Assembly (NCBI GenBank): GCA_963277665.1
Contig: OY728152.1
Span: 1,184,834,357-1,184,898,356, forward strand
Reading direction: 5' to 3'
Length of the DNA stretch: 64,000 nt
Origin: Viscum album
Taxonomy: Eukaryota > Streptophyta > Magnoliopsida > Santalales > Viscaceae
The position numbers were made by a program, and so were the translations under genes. Under the pieces are notes generated by a model. That model did no database searches and was not told the origin of the DNA. It worked only from the letters and a program-made list of their open reading frames with translations. The first letter of the stretch is position 1; the number at the start of each line of letters is the position of its first letter. This document shows positions 27,995 through 42,105 of the stretch, in pieces.

Positions 27995-28621
27995 ACCAAA
28001 TCATAAGAGGTCCTTTGAATCTAAGGTAATGTAATTACATACTACTGAATATATGCATATTATGTGCTAATAATATGATTTATTTTCAGATTTTGGTTTT
28101 TATACTCAAAAACTGTGTTTTTTAGATAGCAATTGAAAAAATATATTGTGATATCAAAATATCAATTACATCATAGAGAATTAAATGATTTAATTGGTGG
28201 AATTAATGATTCATTTCGAAGATAATTCAGAAAATGATATTTTTGTCCTATTGGTTTTCAATTTTTTGTATATATAATGAATTCCATTAGGTGGATAAGA
28301 TTTTTAATAAATTTATTGATTATAAAATTACATTAATAACAGATAAGGATATGTTTATTTTTATTATCATAGAAATATTTTGAATAACATAATCATTAAT
28401 TAATCCTCTTAACAATCATATTCATAAATCTATCCTATATAACTTAACTGCATATGATTTAATGGGAAAATATATCAAAATGAATGTTGGGGAATAATTT
28501 ACTATCAGTAGATAAAAAAAAATTTATATATGTGATCATAATATATTATGTATACCTTCAGATCATAATAATATTTCTTAGATTACATGAAAATGTGGCT
28601 GCAAAATAAAAGTGATACCAC

Positions 28622-31600
28622 ATGATCTAATCACTAATAATCACCAACATAGTGTCATAAAATATATTTCATGGTTTATAATTATATTTCATGAACCATT
28701 ATATAGTCTTACATGCATTAAATCATAAATATTTAATCTCTAGGGTTACATATTTTCAAAATTAATTTCCTAGCTATCAGTGATCACTATTCCATTGGTT
28801 TAGATTTGTATCTAACGTAGATAATATATCATAAGTATTTCTTAATTTAAACCCATGGTTATATATTTTGGTTTCATGAATTGATATACCCAATCATTTA
28901 TTTACAATCATATCTATTATCATACCAATTAATGAATATAGTATTGAGTATTACAAGCAGAAATGTATTTTATAAAAAATCAATGAATGATTTCGACAAC
29001 ATCATTTGTATATATATGAAATTTTTAAATGGAGGTAATTAGTATATTGGTTAAATAGAATCTACACGGATGGAAAATAATTATTAAAAACAAAAACAAA
29101 AATAATAAATAGAAAAATAAAAATTATTAATTCAATTATATATATGAATAATCAATGTAAAAATAGACGAGAAATCAAACCTCATATGTGACTTAATAAA
29201 TATAGATGGGTCATTTCATGGGATGTTAGGTACATCTACAATGGGATAAAATTGGGAAAATAGAGATGGATGGAAAATGTAATTTCATAATTAGTGAATT
29301 AAATGGGGTTTATAAGTGAATATTTTTTTGATAAATTGTTAAATACTTAATTATTTTCCAATTATAAGCATTAGAATTTTATATTTTTAAGAAGTTTTTT
29401 TAAAACAAAATTATTTTAGACAATGGTTCATGGAATTATGATGGTGGATATTTACATATTAGTATATGATAATAGACCATCCCAATTTTAAATTACCTTA
29501 TATTTGAGAATATATTTTTCCTAAAATATTTTTATTAAAACCATAATTTCCAATTTATATATTATAATGATTTGAAATGGATTGGAAAAAATTTTATATC
29601 ATTAAAAGGAATTATATTAAATACAGAAGTTATTTTTTGTAATTAATTTAATTATCTTATATCATAACCAATTTTTAAATAATTTTAAATGAATTATAAA
29701 TATCGAAATCAAACATATCATTATTAACTATTTTAATTAATGTAATATAATTTTAAAATCTCAATATCATTAAAAATATTATAATAACAAAGGGAAAATT
29801 TAAAATATAATTTTCAGTTATAGAAAATTATTAAAAATTTATTATAAATGATACATTTAATTTAAAACTATTTATTTTATAGTAAATAATAATTTTAGAT
29901 GGGATCACATTGTTTATTCAAAATAAATAACATTATATTTTGTATTTTTCTACTAAAAAACATTTAATATCTATTTGGATATAAAATAATATACTGGAAA
30001 TATATTTATTATATATGTGAAATTTGAATAACCCTATATACTATTGTTTAAATATCAATTGGGTTTTAAAATAAAATAATATTTTTATATAATCGTTACA
30101 CTACAACAATAGGTTTAAATCCTTTTAATAGAATGAACATACCCCACATATTTAAATTTGGATATTTTTTGTTTCCATTAAGATTGTACTAATATGAAGT
30201 GTCAATGTCCTAGAAATATTTACTTTAGTTGTGGTCCTTAATATAGTAAAATGTTTAATGTCATAATAAAATTTAATTTACATCCTATATGATTATATTT
30301 CAAACCCAACTAAAATTTGAATTTTTATGCATGAGTTATAAAACTGATAAAAGAATTAAAAATTTTAGTCATTATGATAAAATAATATAAAAATAATTTC
30401 CCTAAAAAATATATTATTACAATAATATATGTGGATGTTTTCCCTTCAATTCACCATTAATAGATAACTTTTCTACATTTATTCATTTTAAAATAATTAC
30501 AATACTATGTAATGATTCATTATTCCCAAATACATGTAAAATTACATCAATAATGATGGATTATTATTATATATATGATAGTTAGTTTTAAATTCAACAC
30601 CATTAATGCATTGTATAAGACTCGGGACGGAAAAATTATCTCTCAATGATAACATGTGGATTAAATCATGGACATTAGAAGCATTTAGGATTTACAATAA
30701 TTTCATCCAAATAACCCCAAAATGATCTAGAATCTAAAATTATCTAACATACGACAATATCTATTTTTACTTCATTAAAAATTTAATAAATATTTATTAT
30801 GGAGATATATTGTGGAATAAATTCTCTCTATCATTAATTTCTATGGGCTTACATATATTGGTTTATTTTTAAATTTATTGATTCTAAGATACCATGATAT
30901 GTTTATAAATTACATTTGTTTTCTCCATTATCAAATTCATAGTTACTAAAACAAAAATTAATTCCACATTCTTCATCATCCCACCATTTTATATTTCAAT
31001 ACGTTATTATATAGTTTCCTTATTATAGATAATTGTTAACAATTATAAAGAATGTATCGTTATTTTATAATTAAATATATGGAATCTAGTTTTCATACCT
31101 CTAATAAAAATCATGTATTATGGTCCATAACATGTCTTCCAATGTTTGAAATATTGAATAACCATGTCCATTAGCTTTTTTAATGATATTTCATCAATAT
31201 ATTTTACATAATTTTTTAATACTCTTGACTGTTACATGAAAATATAGAAGTGTTTATTTTATTTATTTCAAAAACAATTGATAGCATAACACCTGTATAT
31301 TTTAGAATATATTTTCCATTAAAAATATTTAATTATTCAATGGCATGAGGATTCCAAAAAAAGAACCAAATATAGTTATGAATTATTAAAATACAATGAC
31401 AAATAAAATATGAAATAATAAAATGATACAATATTATTGAAATCATTTATATAAATAATCACACATATTTATTGTATATCGAGAATAATAATTTGTAAAT
31501 ACATTTTTATTATAATTTTATATATATTATTTTAATAATAATTTAATAATTTTAAATAATTTATAATTTAATAATTTTAAAAATGATCCTTATTTCTTCA

Positions 31601-32400
31601 ATGGGCATGGAATATTTTTGTTAAGATGCCTATTTGGATTTTTGTAGACATTGTTTTCTTATTGAGTAGTGGAAATAATGTTTTTATGCATAAAATATAT
31701 TGATAAAATTAATATGATAATTGTATTTATTAAAATATATCAAATATTTGGATCCACAAAAAACATTAATGGAGTAAAATACTAAATTTTATAATATTAT
31801 ATAAAATATAGAAACCCAATGACAAACTTTTGAAATTAAGATAATATTTTAATCTATAAAGAAAATTTATATTGTTTTAATTAATTCAATTATTGAATGA
31901 TTGCATTGAGTTTTCAATGGTTATAATTTTAAATTTTATGATTTTAATTAATAATTATTTAATAAATTCAGAGAATCCACTACTACCCATGGATGTTTAT
32001 CCCAAATAATTATATATTCATTTTTAAACATAAAAATACATTTATTTTAAGAAATTATGTTGTTATATTAGAATATATTTTACCACATCTATTAAATGAA
32101 TAATACAATATGGACTCAATTACTGTATCATCATAACTAATATATTGCAATATTGTGAATTTAAATTTTATCTATAATTAATTGATACCATCGAAAAATT
32201 ATTCTTATTATGATATGAGTCATAAAATATGATAACATAATTGAGATGTGTTAAAATAAATAAACACATTCATAAATATAATTGTTAGTATTTTTATAAT
32301 TCTATTATTACAAAAAATTTATAAAAAAATTTATCTATATTACACAAGTGGGATTTGTTTTATATATTAAAATTTAAAACATTTACACTATTTCCACCCA
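28622..32400. other. Unassigned AT-rich DNA
   Basis: No gene, terminal repeat or known domain trace found on either strand. It begins abruptly at the end of the tandem duplication. Its right part may be the far end of the element D LTR, whose inner boundary I could not place. Scattered TA and AAT runs only. Confidence 0.4.
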
Positions 32401-33986
32401 CCTAACATATAAATTTATATCTTTCCTTCATAGATATCCACACTAATGGATATGATTCATGAATAATGTGGATAAATAGATAATCCCTTACATTTAGAGT
32501 GTTATTCCAAAAACATGGGGGATTTTATTGAGAGTTTTGGGATCCTGGAGACTACCATAGAGAGTGGAGGTATGAGTAATGATGTGTTAAAATATTTTTC
32601 CTATAATAGTAATTATGGCATGTGTGTGGTAATATTGTAATAGAGGGGGGTTTTATTTTTTATTTCGCAAACATAAGTTTGGGATTCTATATAAAATTTT
32701 AACCTAAATTTAAATCCTCCCCATGAATACCTCAATTTTTTTGTACTATAGATGAGTTTTTTTTAATTTTATATCTCAACAACCCAAAATCTATTAAATA
32801 TTAACTCTATATACATTAAAGTCATTCTTGAAAATGAATAATTGATTTATAAAATATAATATATGTTTTGGAGGATTGATAAATGATTTGTAAAAAATAA
32901 AAAATGTAATGAAAATTTTTTTTCAAGGGGAAACAAATATTTGATCATTGATACCCTTTATATAATTTATTTAATAAATACTTTGTCATTAGGATGTCAT
33001 AATACTCACACAATATTTATATCATATTTAATATTTACCTAAAACAATTGTTGTCTTAGAAAAATAAAAAAATCATCATTGTTTTATTTCAATGTGAGGA
33101 ATCTAACAATTTTTTTATCAAAATACATTTCTAAAAAACTGAATTATCACTTTTAAAGTAAGAATATATAATTTTTAAGAAAGGATATTTTTTTGAAACA
33201 ATAAAAATTCATGAACCCTTATAAAAAAATACATTTTATTTCATAAAAACTATATTATCAATTTTATTTAATACAATTATATTAAATTGTTATTTCATCA
33301 GAATATTATTTATTTCTTATAATTTCATAAATTAATCACAAATTAATGTATTAATTTTAATTACATATTACACTAAATTACAATATTTTATTTAACATAT
33401 TAAAATGAAAAACCTTTTATAATGTGATATCTATATGAAGAAAATATATTCCATATTCTATGGAAAATAAAACATAATAATTTATTTGATTGTAGTAGTG
33501 ATACAAAGACCATTATTACACTATAAAATTCCCAAATGGTATGGAGTACAATTCAGTTAATTTCATGGGGTGTTTTGAAATTAATGGTTGAGGATATGAT
33601 CTTGTAGATATGAAACATATCCCAAAAATGGTTCCAATTTTTCAATTTTTGATGAATCATGTCAAAATAATGGTTAAGTAAAATTTTATGTTGTGTTATC
33701 TATCTTTAATTCTCTAATAAAATGTCTTTAGAGTGAATGATTGTATTGATTGTGCTCATCACATCCTTTTTCCTGGTTAACCTGATTGATCAAATACTTT
33801 AAGTTATTCTAATCATATAATATATGTTCAATGATGATTTTATCAATGTTAATGATTCTCAATGATATTTTAAAACATATGGGATATAAAATAATAATGA
33901 ATTGAATGTTTTTTATATATATGTATTTTTTTATTTAATTCAATCCCAATCAAAATTTAATTTATAAATGTTTGGGTCATTACAAT
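32401..33986 (-). repeat. Element D 3' LTR (start clear, end unresolved)
   Basis: On the minus strand the LTR starts TGTAATGACCC at 33,986, a common start for plant Ty3 LTRs, directly after a purine-rich GGGAGAT tract. About 1.3 kb further in (near 32,650-32,670 on the plus strand) lies GGGGGGTTTTATTTTTTATTTC. Reversed, this is an A/T-rich promoter-like box followed by ACCCCCC and a pyrimidine-rich segment, like the start of a transcribed LTR region. The other end of the LTR was not found. Confidence 0.5.
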
Positions 33987-34030
33987 CTCCCACATTTATA
34001 AATTTCCCCATTGATGTTTTTATGTAACAC
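33987..34030 (-). other. Polyprotein tail and polypurine tract of element D
   Basis: The minus strand reads a trace K-F-I-N-V-G-D, resembling the N-F-E-D-E-V...G-G tail of plant Ty3 polyproteins, and runs into GTGGGAGAT just before the LTR start. The tract would prime second-strand DNA synthesis. Confidence 0.5.
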
Positions 34031-36285
34031 ACAAAAACAAATGAGTGTAATTCTATTTCACCCCATATTGTCATTCCTACATAAAATCATCATGTTCAGT
34101 GTGTCTCCAAAGCACATTGACGGGGTGAATTCAGGTATTTTATAGAAAAATATCTCTGTGATAAAAGAAATTAAATAAATACTCTTCTTGTGAGAGATAA
34201 TTATCCGATGGTACAACCTCTTGATTCATCACATGAATGGGAAATTTTATATAAATCCTCAATGGGGATAAATTTAACACATAATATTACTAGGATTGGT
34301 TATGGGTAGTTTTTCTTGTTTGTAAACCACATTCATAAGATAAAAATATCTACATAGGACTACTATATCATAGAATAAGGCTTCCATTCATCCTAAATAT
34401 CATGGTTTCTTTAATAGAGATATGTAGTGGAAAATATTAACTCCAAAATAAATATTTATTTCTCAAAGTCTATTATTATCATAGCTATTTTTCCTACATT
34501 CATAATCCCAAATGTATTATTGAACTATATTTACATTTTAATCCATTTCCTGGACCATTTCGTAACGAAGTAGTTTGTGTTCACCTATTTTATCCAAGAA
34601 TGATAGTGTTATGAATCTCATTACATTATGGGATTAAAAGGTATATATATGGACTGTTTAATGGAAATTAATATTTTATGAAATGGTTATTAGAGAATTT
34701 TTTTGATCTGGTCATCCATGTATGTAAAATTTTAATTCATTCAACTTGTTAATGATTGTTTAGATTGTCTGCTCACATTGACCGTCAATTTTTCAGTGAT
34801 AAGACATGATTCGGTTTAATATATTGTTTAGAAGATATTGAGAAATCATCAATAACATAGATATAAAACATTGGTTACAAATCAATACAATTGATAGTTC
34901 TATTCTTTGAAAACTCACCACGTCTATAATGTATATCCAAGTAAAATGACAAAGTTAGATGTCTTACTGAATTCTAGTAAATTGATATGTCTTCTTATGT
35001 AATTCCATGGAAATATATATAGAGTTGTTTCTTATTCATGTATATGTATGACTTGTGAAAAAAGTACATAGTTATGGTTTACCATTTTATTTTAGTAAGG
35101 GGTAATGTTTTCATAATCCTCATGGATTTTTTCCTTATAGTTTTCACATGTTAACATGAAAGACAAATAGATGTATAATCCATGATTTAATTATTAATAT
35201 TAACCCATTAATATTTCTTTAATAGATACCTATAATCTTCCCTCCCAATCAGGATAGATAATGTCGAGATTTTTGAATCATCCAATATCTCCCTTTTTAA
35301 AATATAATATTATGCTTTTCATTTGCATGAAAAAAAATCATACAATTTCTTCTTCATTAAGTTATAACTCTCCAGATGATTCTTTTCTTTTAGAATACAC
35401 CTTATTATGAATATGAAAATGTTCTCATTGTGAATTTGTGGACTTCTCTATAATGGTTGGATATCAATTAATTTCTCAAAGGACTGATAACGTTCCTTCA
35501 TTTATGATTCCCATGTATTTAAATTTCATTTCTATAAGTATCATATCCTTTTCAATTTGTATTAATTAAAAAAATTATATTCATATTATACATTGAGAAA
35601 CTCCCACATTTATTATTTTCCTAGATGGTAGTGGATTGAGAAATAATTTTCCTTATTAAGCTTTATCCATATTCACTAGTAGATATTTACTTCTTTTTAT
35701 TACAATATATAATATTGGATCTAATGATCCTTATTTATTCACACTTCTCACCATTGTGATAATGACCCCATATTTTCAACCCAAATATTACAACATCTAT
35801 CTATAGATCTTGGGTGGGATGGTTATATTAATTAATATCAATTGATTTGAGGAATATCATATCAATTGACTTGCTACATTAGTAATCATCTCACGCCCTA
35901 CTTTGAAGAATTTATCTAAACAACAATATGATTCCCACATGTGGGTTGTGTATGTATAGGTGAAGTGATAGGCCCTGTTTTCACATCAATGAATTAATAT
36001 TCTCATTAATTATTCCAATGTATCATATATAACATTGTAGTTATTAGGTTATACTAGTTTGGAAATTCAAAAAAACATAACACAAATAGATTATTGTACC
36101 TTGGTAATCAATGTAATATACCGATTTTTGTTATAATATATGGTCTTTACCAACATATAATTTCCTTTATTTATTCAGTGTACACAAATATCCCTTTATT
36201 GTGATAACATTCCACATAAATGAGACATCCATAAACTATAAATCATTTTTTCATTACTTTTTATTAGGTTTATCCTTTCATAAGG
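34030..36285 (-). pseudogene. Decayed RNase H and integrase of element D
   Basis: The clearest trace is at 34,763-34,800 on the minus strand: Y-H-x-K-I-D-G-Q-C-E-Q-T-I. It matches the integrase motif F-H-P-Q-T-D-G-Q-S-E-R-T-I, and the catalytic Glu is kept. Just downstream of RT, at about 36,230-36,180, a trace F-M-x-V-S-F-x-x-x-V-I matches the F-L-G-H-V-I region linking RT to RNase H. The rest is too degraded to divide. Confidence 0.6.
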
Positions 36286-36289
36286 TATT

Positions 36290-36760
36290 TATCCTTGTTC
36301 TCAAAATATAATCATCCTCAAAATTTAAATTAGAGTATATTATGATGTCATCTATAAATATTATGAAAATTTATCTGAGTTATTCTATAAATTTTCTACA
36401 CTTCATGTCCACGTATATTTATGCAGTATTAGAGAGTCTTAATTTCCTTAAATTTAACTCATAGTTTCTTTAACATGTATAGAAAGTAGTAATGGAGTTA
36501 TAAAACTTATTCATCATTAATAGATAATACTCTGACTAGAGATCCACCTCAAAGAGGTATTGAGATCACAATACATGATCGAACTAGTCATCAATTTTCA
36601 CTAGATGGTTATTATTTTTCATTATATTTATTATTTCACAATAGTCAAAACAAAGGCATATTGAACCAAACATCTTCAGGGGAAATGGGATCAACAAGAT
36701 CTGTAGTGAATCACATGTTAATATGACCCATTTTTTTAGATTACATTATATTTTATTCTT
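36290..36760 (-). pseudogene. Decayed reverse transcriptase of element D
   Basis: Minus-strand motifs in order: F-G-S-I-C-L-C-F-D-Y-C-E-I-I-N for D-G-S-x-R-M-C-I-D-Y-R-E-L-N (about 36,690); H-L-V-K-I-D-D-x-F-D for Y-P-L-P-R-I-D-D-L-F-D; F-E-V-D-L-x-S-E-Y-Y for S-K-I-D-L-R-S-G-Y-H; L-R-L-S-N-T-A for F-G-L-T-N-A-P; and F-I-I-F-I-D-D-I-I-I-Y-S near 36,345-36,380. In the last motif the catalytic Asp-Asp pair is still present. Several stops and one or two shifts make it non-functional. Confidence 0.85.
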
Positions 36761-36900
36761 AACTATTTTGGATACTAAATAACAATTCTATTTTGAGTAT
36801 TATATATTGAAAATCTTTAGGTATACTCTTGACTAAACATTCATCCAATCTAGTGGAAGGAAGACCTTAAATTTTTTTAAGAAACATATTATAATATTCC

Positions 36901-39059
36901 CTCAATGTTTGAATGTATTAATGATGATTCTTTCCCAATAATCTACCATATTAATTAAATATATATCAATGTTGGGAAATAATTTCAATTCTTGAAATGA
37001 TGATGAAGAAGAAGAGTTATCATCATCATTTAATTTTTATGGATTTAGTCGATGATTCAATATATGGAGAGTGATTTCATCCTTTATAAATTTGTAATTC
37101 ACTATATATATGGAATGCCAATCCATACTGTGAATTAAATAAAATTCTACTTATGGGAGAATCAAAGGGATTAATGGGATGTCTGGATTAAAATTTTTTA
37201 AAGGGGTTTGTCTATATATGTAAAAATCAATAGTTTCCCCATTTTTCAGTTTCACTAATAGATCCACTTCAATGAATTATGTGGGTGTTTTAATATAGAT
37301 AATAAAATAGTATTACATGTATATTTATGGACAAATAGATTAAAAAACCATCTCCATTCATAACTAGATAAATATAAAACATTTTACAACATTTTTTTGG
37401 ATCCACCTGGGTGGCTGTGATGGAATATTCTCACCCATGGCTCCATGGAGGTTGTTGGTGTCGATTGACTCCCAAAACCAGTGTCATAAGGAAATTGTTT
37501 GAATACTGTCCTTATTCAATATAGTTTAAACATTGTATTATAGGTTAATCATTGAATTCAAACATCCTCTCATCAATTACATTGTATTGTTTCTCATGTA
37601 GGTAATATATAGTTAAGTGTCAATCCATTATACACCAAAATAAATCCATCTTCCCCTTTCTGTTGTGAATATTTATACAATTTTTACAAGTGGGATGTTG
37701 AAATGTTTTTACCACCAATAGATATCCTTTCATTGATCTAGAATTAAAATCCATTTTTTTATCCACATGTGATTCTTCCGATTTTTAAATTTTCATTTTG
37801 ATTTTGATGGAACACTATTAAATTTCCACATATTTTTCAATGTCATGAGTCACTAGTGTTTTTCATTGAATCTAGTTTTACACACAAATGCTGTAGTGAA
37901 CTATTCATTCAAGGGTAATGAAACTGTAATGAGTGTATTATGTAAAAACATATAAATTTTCAACATATACACAAATGGATTCATCATTTTTTATCATGTG
38001 ATAATGAAAATTAATTTCCACTTAATTTTGGAGAGTGAATGGGCAATATTATTCTATTTTTTAAAAAAATTCCATCTACTCATCACATCGATATCTTCAT
38101 CAGGATTTTTTCATCATAAATTTCCTCCAATTATTATCTTCTCTCTTCATATGATTAAAAACAAGATAATATAATTTTAATTGAAACATTGGAGTTTTTT
38201 CATTATCATATAAATTGAGATTATCTATTATTATGAGATTAATGGATTTCATAATCAATTTAATATCATTTACCATTACCAATAAATGGTATCAATCATA
38301 GCATGTTCATTTTTAGGGAGATATTTTAGTTCCCAATTATTTATGATTATATTAATAAACAGATTCTATTAAAAGATTATCATCATGTAGTATTTGATTA
38401 AATGTCAAAGGGGTTTGGGAATCTCATTTTTTCAATCTTGGAGGTTAGAAATTCTAATTATTCCTTACATGTTAAAATAAATATTTCATTTTATTTTTTG
38501 AAATATATGATGTTTTTTATTGAAAATGATAAAAATATTCCATTCAAAAACAATTAAGTAATAAAAATGGGAAAAATTAACATAATAAATCATTATTATA
38601 AGGATAAAATAATTTTTTAAAACATTTCTATATAAATATGTTAGATAGATAAACATATTATTAACTAAAAATATGAATGATTATGGGTTTTCTGAATTTT
38701 TTTCTAAAAAATAATAAGTACCGAATATTGTAAAATGATACTTCAAATTTAAGGAGTTTATTGATAACCAGAGAATAAAATGGAAACATCAATTAATAAA
38801 TTTCAATGTAATCTAATTGAACAGATATTTCGGAATAAACAATCTCGATTAGAATGAGATTGTGTAATAAACCATTAAATTGATCATAGCATTTATGTTA
38901 GAATTGTTAGATAAATATAAAATTGTTATCCACTATAAATCCAAAATATAATAGTGTAAATACACCGTTATATAATAAAAGTTCATTACTAAGATATTTT
39001 TTAATGAAATATTCAATTATGTAATTGTTTATCCCAATTAATTGAAATATAATTAAGAA
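36901..39059. other. Unassigned stretch, expected gag/protease side of element D
   Basis: By analogy with element B, the RT start and primer site should be about 2.4 kb apart, so the D gag, leader and primer site are expected here on the minus strand. I could not recognise gag motifs, zinc knuckles or a primer site. A less AT-rich patch at about 37,400-37,500 and an imperfect dyad of GAAGAAGAAGAG and ATGATG units near 37,000-37,030 are the only local features. Confidence 0.3.
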
Positions 39060-41100
39060 ATAATTTACATAATGCTTAATTTTGGTTTAAAATTCATTAA
39101 ATTCATGTATAATTGTTCTAATAAGGTTAATAACTTATTAAATCACAATATTAATATTTATAATATCATATATGATCCTTTTAAAACATTATATCACATG
39201 TTTTTTTAATAACTATTCATTTTAATAACTATTGTGGGATTTAATTTTCTTATTATTTGATTATGTTTTGATGAGATTTTTTTACATTAAATATGATAAT
39301 GATTTAAGAATATAAATAGAGACAATGTTTTTTCCCGATCAATCATTTAAATATTGATTAGAATATTGGCCACGTCAAGAACAAAGTCGGCATATGAATT
39401 CGAGGGCTGGGGAGCCTCAGTGCAGTGATATAAAATTTATAAAATATATTTGATCACTAGTGAAATGTTTTGTCTATAACATGGATAACTATTTAGTGGA
39501 GTTAGCATTCATATATCTGATATCATGATACTATTCATATGGTTGAATTAAGCATAGGTGAGATAAAAGAAATGTTGGCATTGGTTGTCGGGTCGGAGGC
39601 GAGTCGAGTCGGGATGTTAAAGAGATATTTTTTTATTAAACATTTATAAAAATATAACATCCACACTTATCCAAAATTTTCTCACACATGATGAGTAAAA
39701 TCACCATGTTACCGTTCCTCTCCCTTATATGGATGGATAAACCAAGGTGATGAATTTTCACTGAGTGCCTTTTTGATACTGATTGATTCCAGATCGATAA
39801 TTTGCACATCCTGGGTATCGTTCTACACACGGAACAACCTTGTTTCACCGTTGAGGTAGGAAGATTGTGTTTTCTGTCACAATCCCCATTTTGATGCATT
39901 TTTTATGGTTTTAGTTCACATATAATATTTCTAGGGATCCCTTGGGGGATGATTTGTATGTTTTAGGGTGGACCAGAGTGATCTGGTCAATTATCCGTGA
40001 ATTACAGACATATTTTCCCCACAACGCAGCATGTAAATTAGTTTAACAAAACATGTGTTCTTCCCATTGGGGTAATAAATTCTAAGTTTCTACATACCGT
40101 GTATTTGGGGTTACATTCTTCTTAGGGACCATCATCATGTGGTCGGGGGAAACAACCAGCTTTTTTATGAGATGGTAAACAATTGTGTAAGAGAACAATG
40201 TCAAAGAACACAAACACAGGGTCCGATACATGGGCTATTGTAAACCACATGGCCTGGTGACCATGAAACCATAACATTTCATGTAGTATGGTATTAATGT
40301 TGTTTAAGGGAAATAATTGGCTGATTCATGTGGTAGGAAAACATGGACAGGGGCTGGGTGATGTGGGACACAATTTGTACTATTTCTACAGGCTATATAT
40401 TACTATAGGGGTGTGAAAATGTGTAGGAAGGGTAAAGAACATGGGTTTTTGGACTGATCACACACCGTGTGGCTCCCATAGATGTCATGTACTCCTTGAG
40501 GATCTTATAGTGATAATAAGCATCCCATATACCCTAATTTCTAGCTAGTATTCAGGCTCGCTAATATCAGATCCTAAGTAGTTTTCAATGCAGAATGTGA
40601 TGATGGCCAAGGATTAGGCCTGAGAGTTTAATTTTTTAGTAGTTGATGTGTGGTTCACATGAATTAATGAATCATATTATCTATATTTAGTGGGTACCCC
40701 GTGTCTTTGGTTATGGTGTTACAACAAAGTGGGTTGAGTGGGTTAACCATGTCCCTATGCTATGAGGGATTTTGGTTTCACGTCCTATTCATTATACCAT
40801 AGAACCTCTTCATCATCATTTCATACTTATTGTGTAGTGTTACTCCCACATCATATTAGGTATTGATTAAAAATTTCACATAGTGGTAATCACCTACCAT
40901 GTTCGGTAGATGATTCATGTTTTAGTTATCTACAGAGAGAATCCAAAATTCTCATTGACTATAGACTCGGTGGACACAGAGCACATATCTCCCCGAGAGG
41001 CCCTGTGTGATCCTCATGTCCTTACATTATACCATTCCGTGTTGGTATTAGTGTGATTAATATTTAATTGGAAATCAATCCACTAACCATGATGTTGTTT
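39060..41100 (+). repeat. Sequence E, left direct copy
   Basis: Aligns by eye, in the same orientation, with 54,780-56,799. Anchors: GATATAAAAT(T/A)TATAAAATATAT (39,427 and 55,139); the region around 39,590 and 55,295; CATCATGTGG...CAACCA (40,132 and 55,845); GGACAGGGGC/GTCCAGGGGC...GGGACACAAT (40,345 and 56,056); and ATCTCCCCGAGAGGCC (40,986 and 56,651). Its identity is unknown: it could be an LTR pair or an old tandem duplication. Base composition is less AT-rich than the left half of the window. No open coding region. Confidence 0.65.
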
Positions 41101-42105
41101 GATTTAGTATGGAATGGATCCCTTAATGATACATATGTTTAGACTCCAAATATGAGTTTCGATATGCATATATTCTTCTATGATATACAAAGACATTAAA
41201 ACTAATATGGTTGACATAGTCCCCATAGACAACCATCATGATTTTTCATCATAAATTTGTAATCAGTGTGATAAACTATACCCAGGTGTTGATCCCCAAC
41301 AAGGATGGTAGTTGAATATTTGGGTTGTTACATGATAACCCATTATGTGATCAATGATTCTATTTAAGGAGACCCCCAGAAGATCATAGGTGGAATCACC
41401 TAATTGAGGACTTGGATATAGTTAAGTCACCCATTGACATAATCCATGATGTCTTCCATTTAAAATTCCCTAAAATATAGGTGTCATGTGGGATGGTCGG
41501 TATGTGAAATTAGTTTGTTATCATGATAGTGTGGCATCTCTCCATTGAGTGCCTTTGGATGTGGTGAGGCTGGATCATGGAATAAAATTTGTCGATGATT
41601 TTCCACTCTATTTCGTTATGTAATTTGGGATAATTAGGATTTTTTGTGTGTGATACAATGAAGGATTCTACCTTTGAACCTCAATTAAGAGTTATTTGTT
41701 CTCTATGAGTTTGATAACTCATGTGACCATTCCGAGTGTTTTTTTGGATATTGGAGTTAGATACCCTAGTATATCTACTGTCAATACCACACGACATGAA
41801 GATGATTATATCATTTTATGTTCTGGGGGGTCCCAGGAGTTTGTTTCACTTCAGGACATGCCAAATAAGTTAAGAAAACTAGTCGTGTTTGGATAAGGAT
41901 GGTCTAAATATGGAGCTTCTATCTCGTTTGGGTTCCCTAGGGCTACAATGAGCTAAATTATCCCCATCAATTATGCCCATTTTGGTTTTGGTTTTGGGAA
42001 ATCTAAATAGTATTCTTATTTTTACCATTGGACAAGCATATACCACACATCCTATGTACTTTTTTGACTATAAGTCCTTTCAGAGAACCCTAATTGGACC
42101 CATTA
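41101..42105 (+). other. Continuation of sequence E up to the B insertion
   Basis: No recognisable product; the reading frames are short. Part of it (about 41,280-41,750) shows weak same-strand similarity to about 52,910-53,300. Examples are GATCCCCAACAAGG against GATCCCAACAAGG, and ACTCATGTGACC...GTTTTTTTGGAT against ATTCATGATGCTACC...GTTTTTAGGAT. Element B begins at 42,106. Confidence 0.4.

Larger units (their letters stand above)
18618..28621. repeat. 10-kb tandem duplication, copy 2
   Basis: Direct repeat of 8,563-18,617, starting TGTGGGTGATACATTG directly after copy 1 and ending ...GTGATACCACATG. After 28,622 the sequence is unrelated to the start of the unit. Both copies have continued to lose coding sense independently. 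Copy 2 keeps some CpG sites and residues that copy 1 has lost, for example GTACGTGCGAACGATG at 24,858 against GTATGTGCAAACGATG at 14,838. Confidence 0.9.
33987..36900 (-). mobile_element. Element D: pol of an old minus-strand Ty3/gypsy element
   Basis: Minus-strand pol lies next to the LTR start at 33,986. The order read on the minus strand is RT (36,760-36,290), an RNase H/integrase region, an integrase catalytic trace (34,800-34,763), and the polyprotein tail with polypurine tract (34,030-33,987). Gag and protease should lie between about 36,900 and 39,000, but I could not recognise them. Decay and base composition are like element A. Confidence 0.75.

Noticed and set aside
41043..41056. 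TTGGTATTAGTGTG as a primer site closing sequence E as an LTR
   Set aside because: The similarity between the two E copies continues straight through and beyond this point, so it is not an LTR edge.
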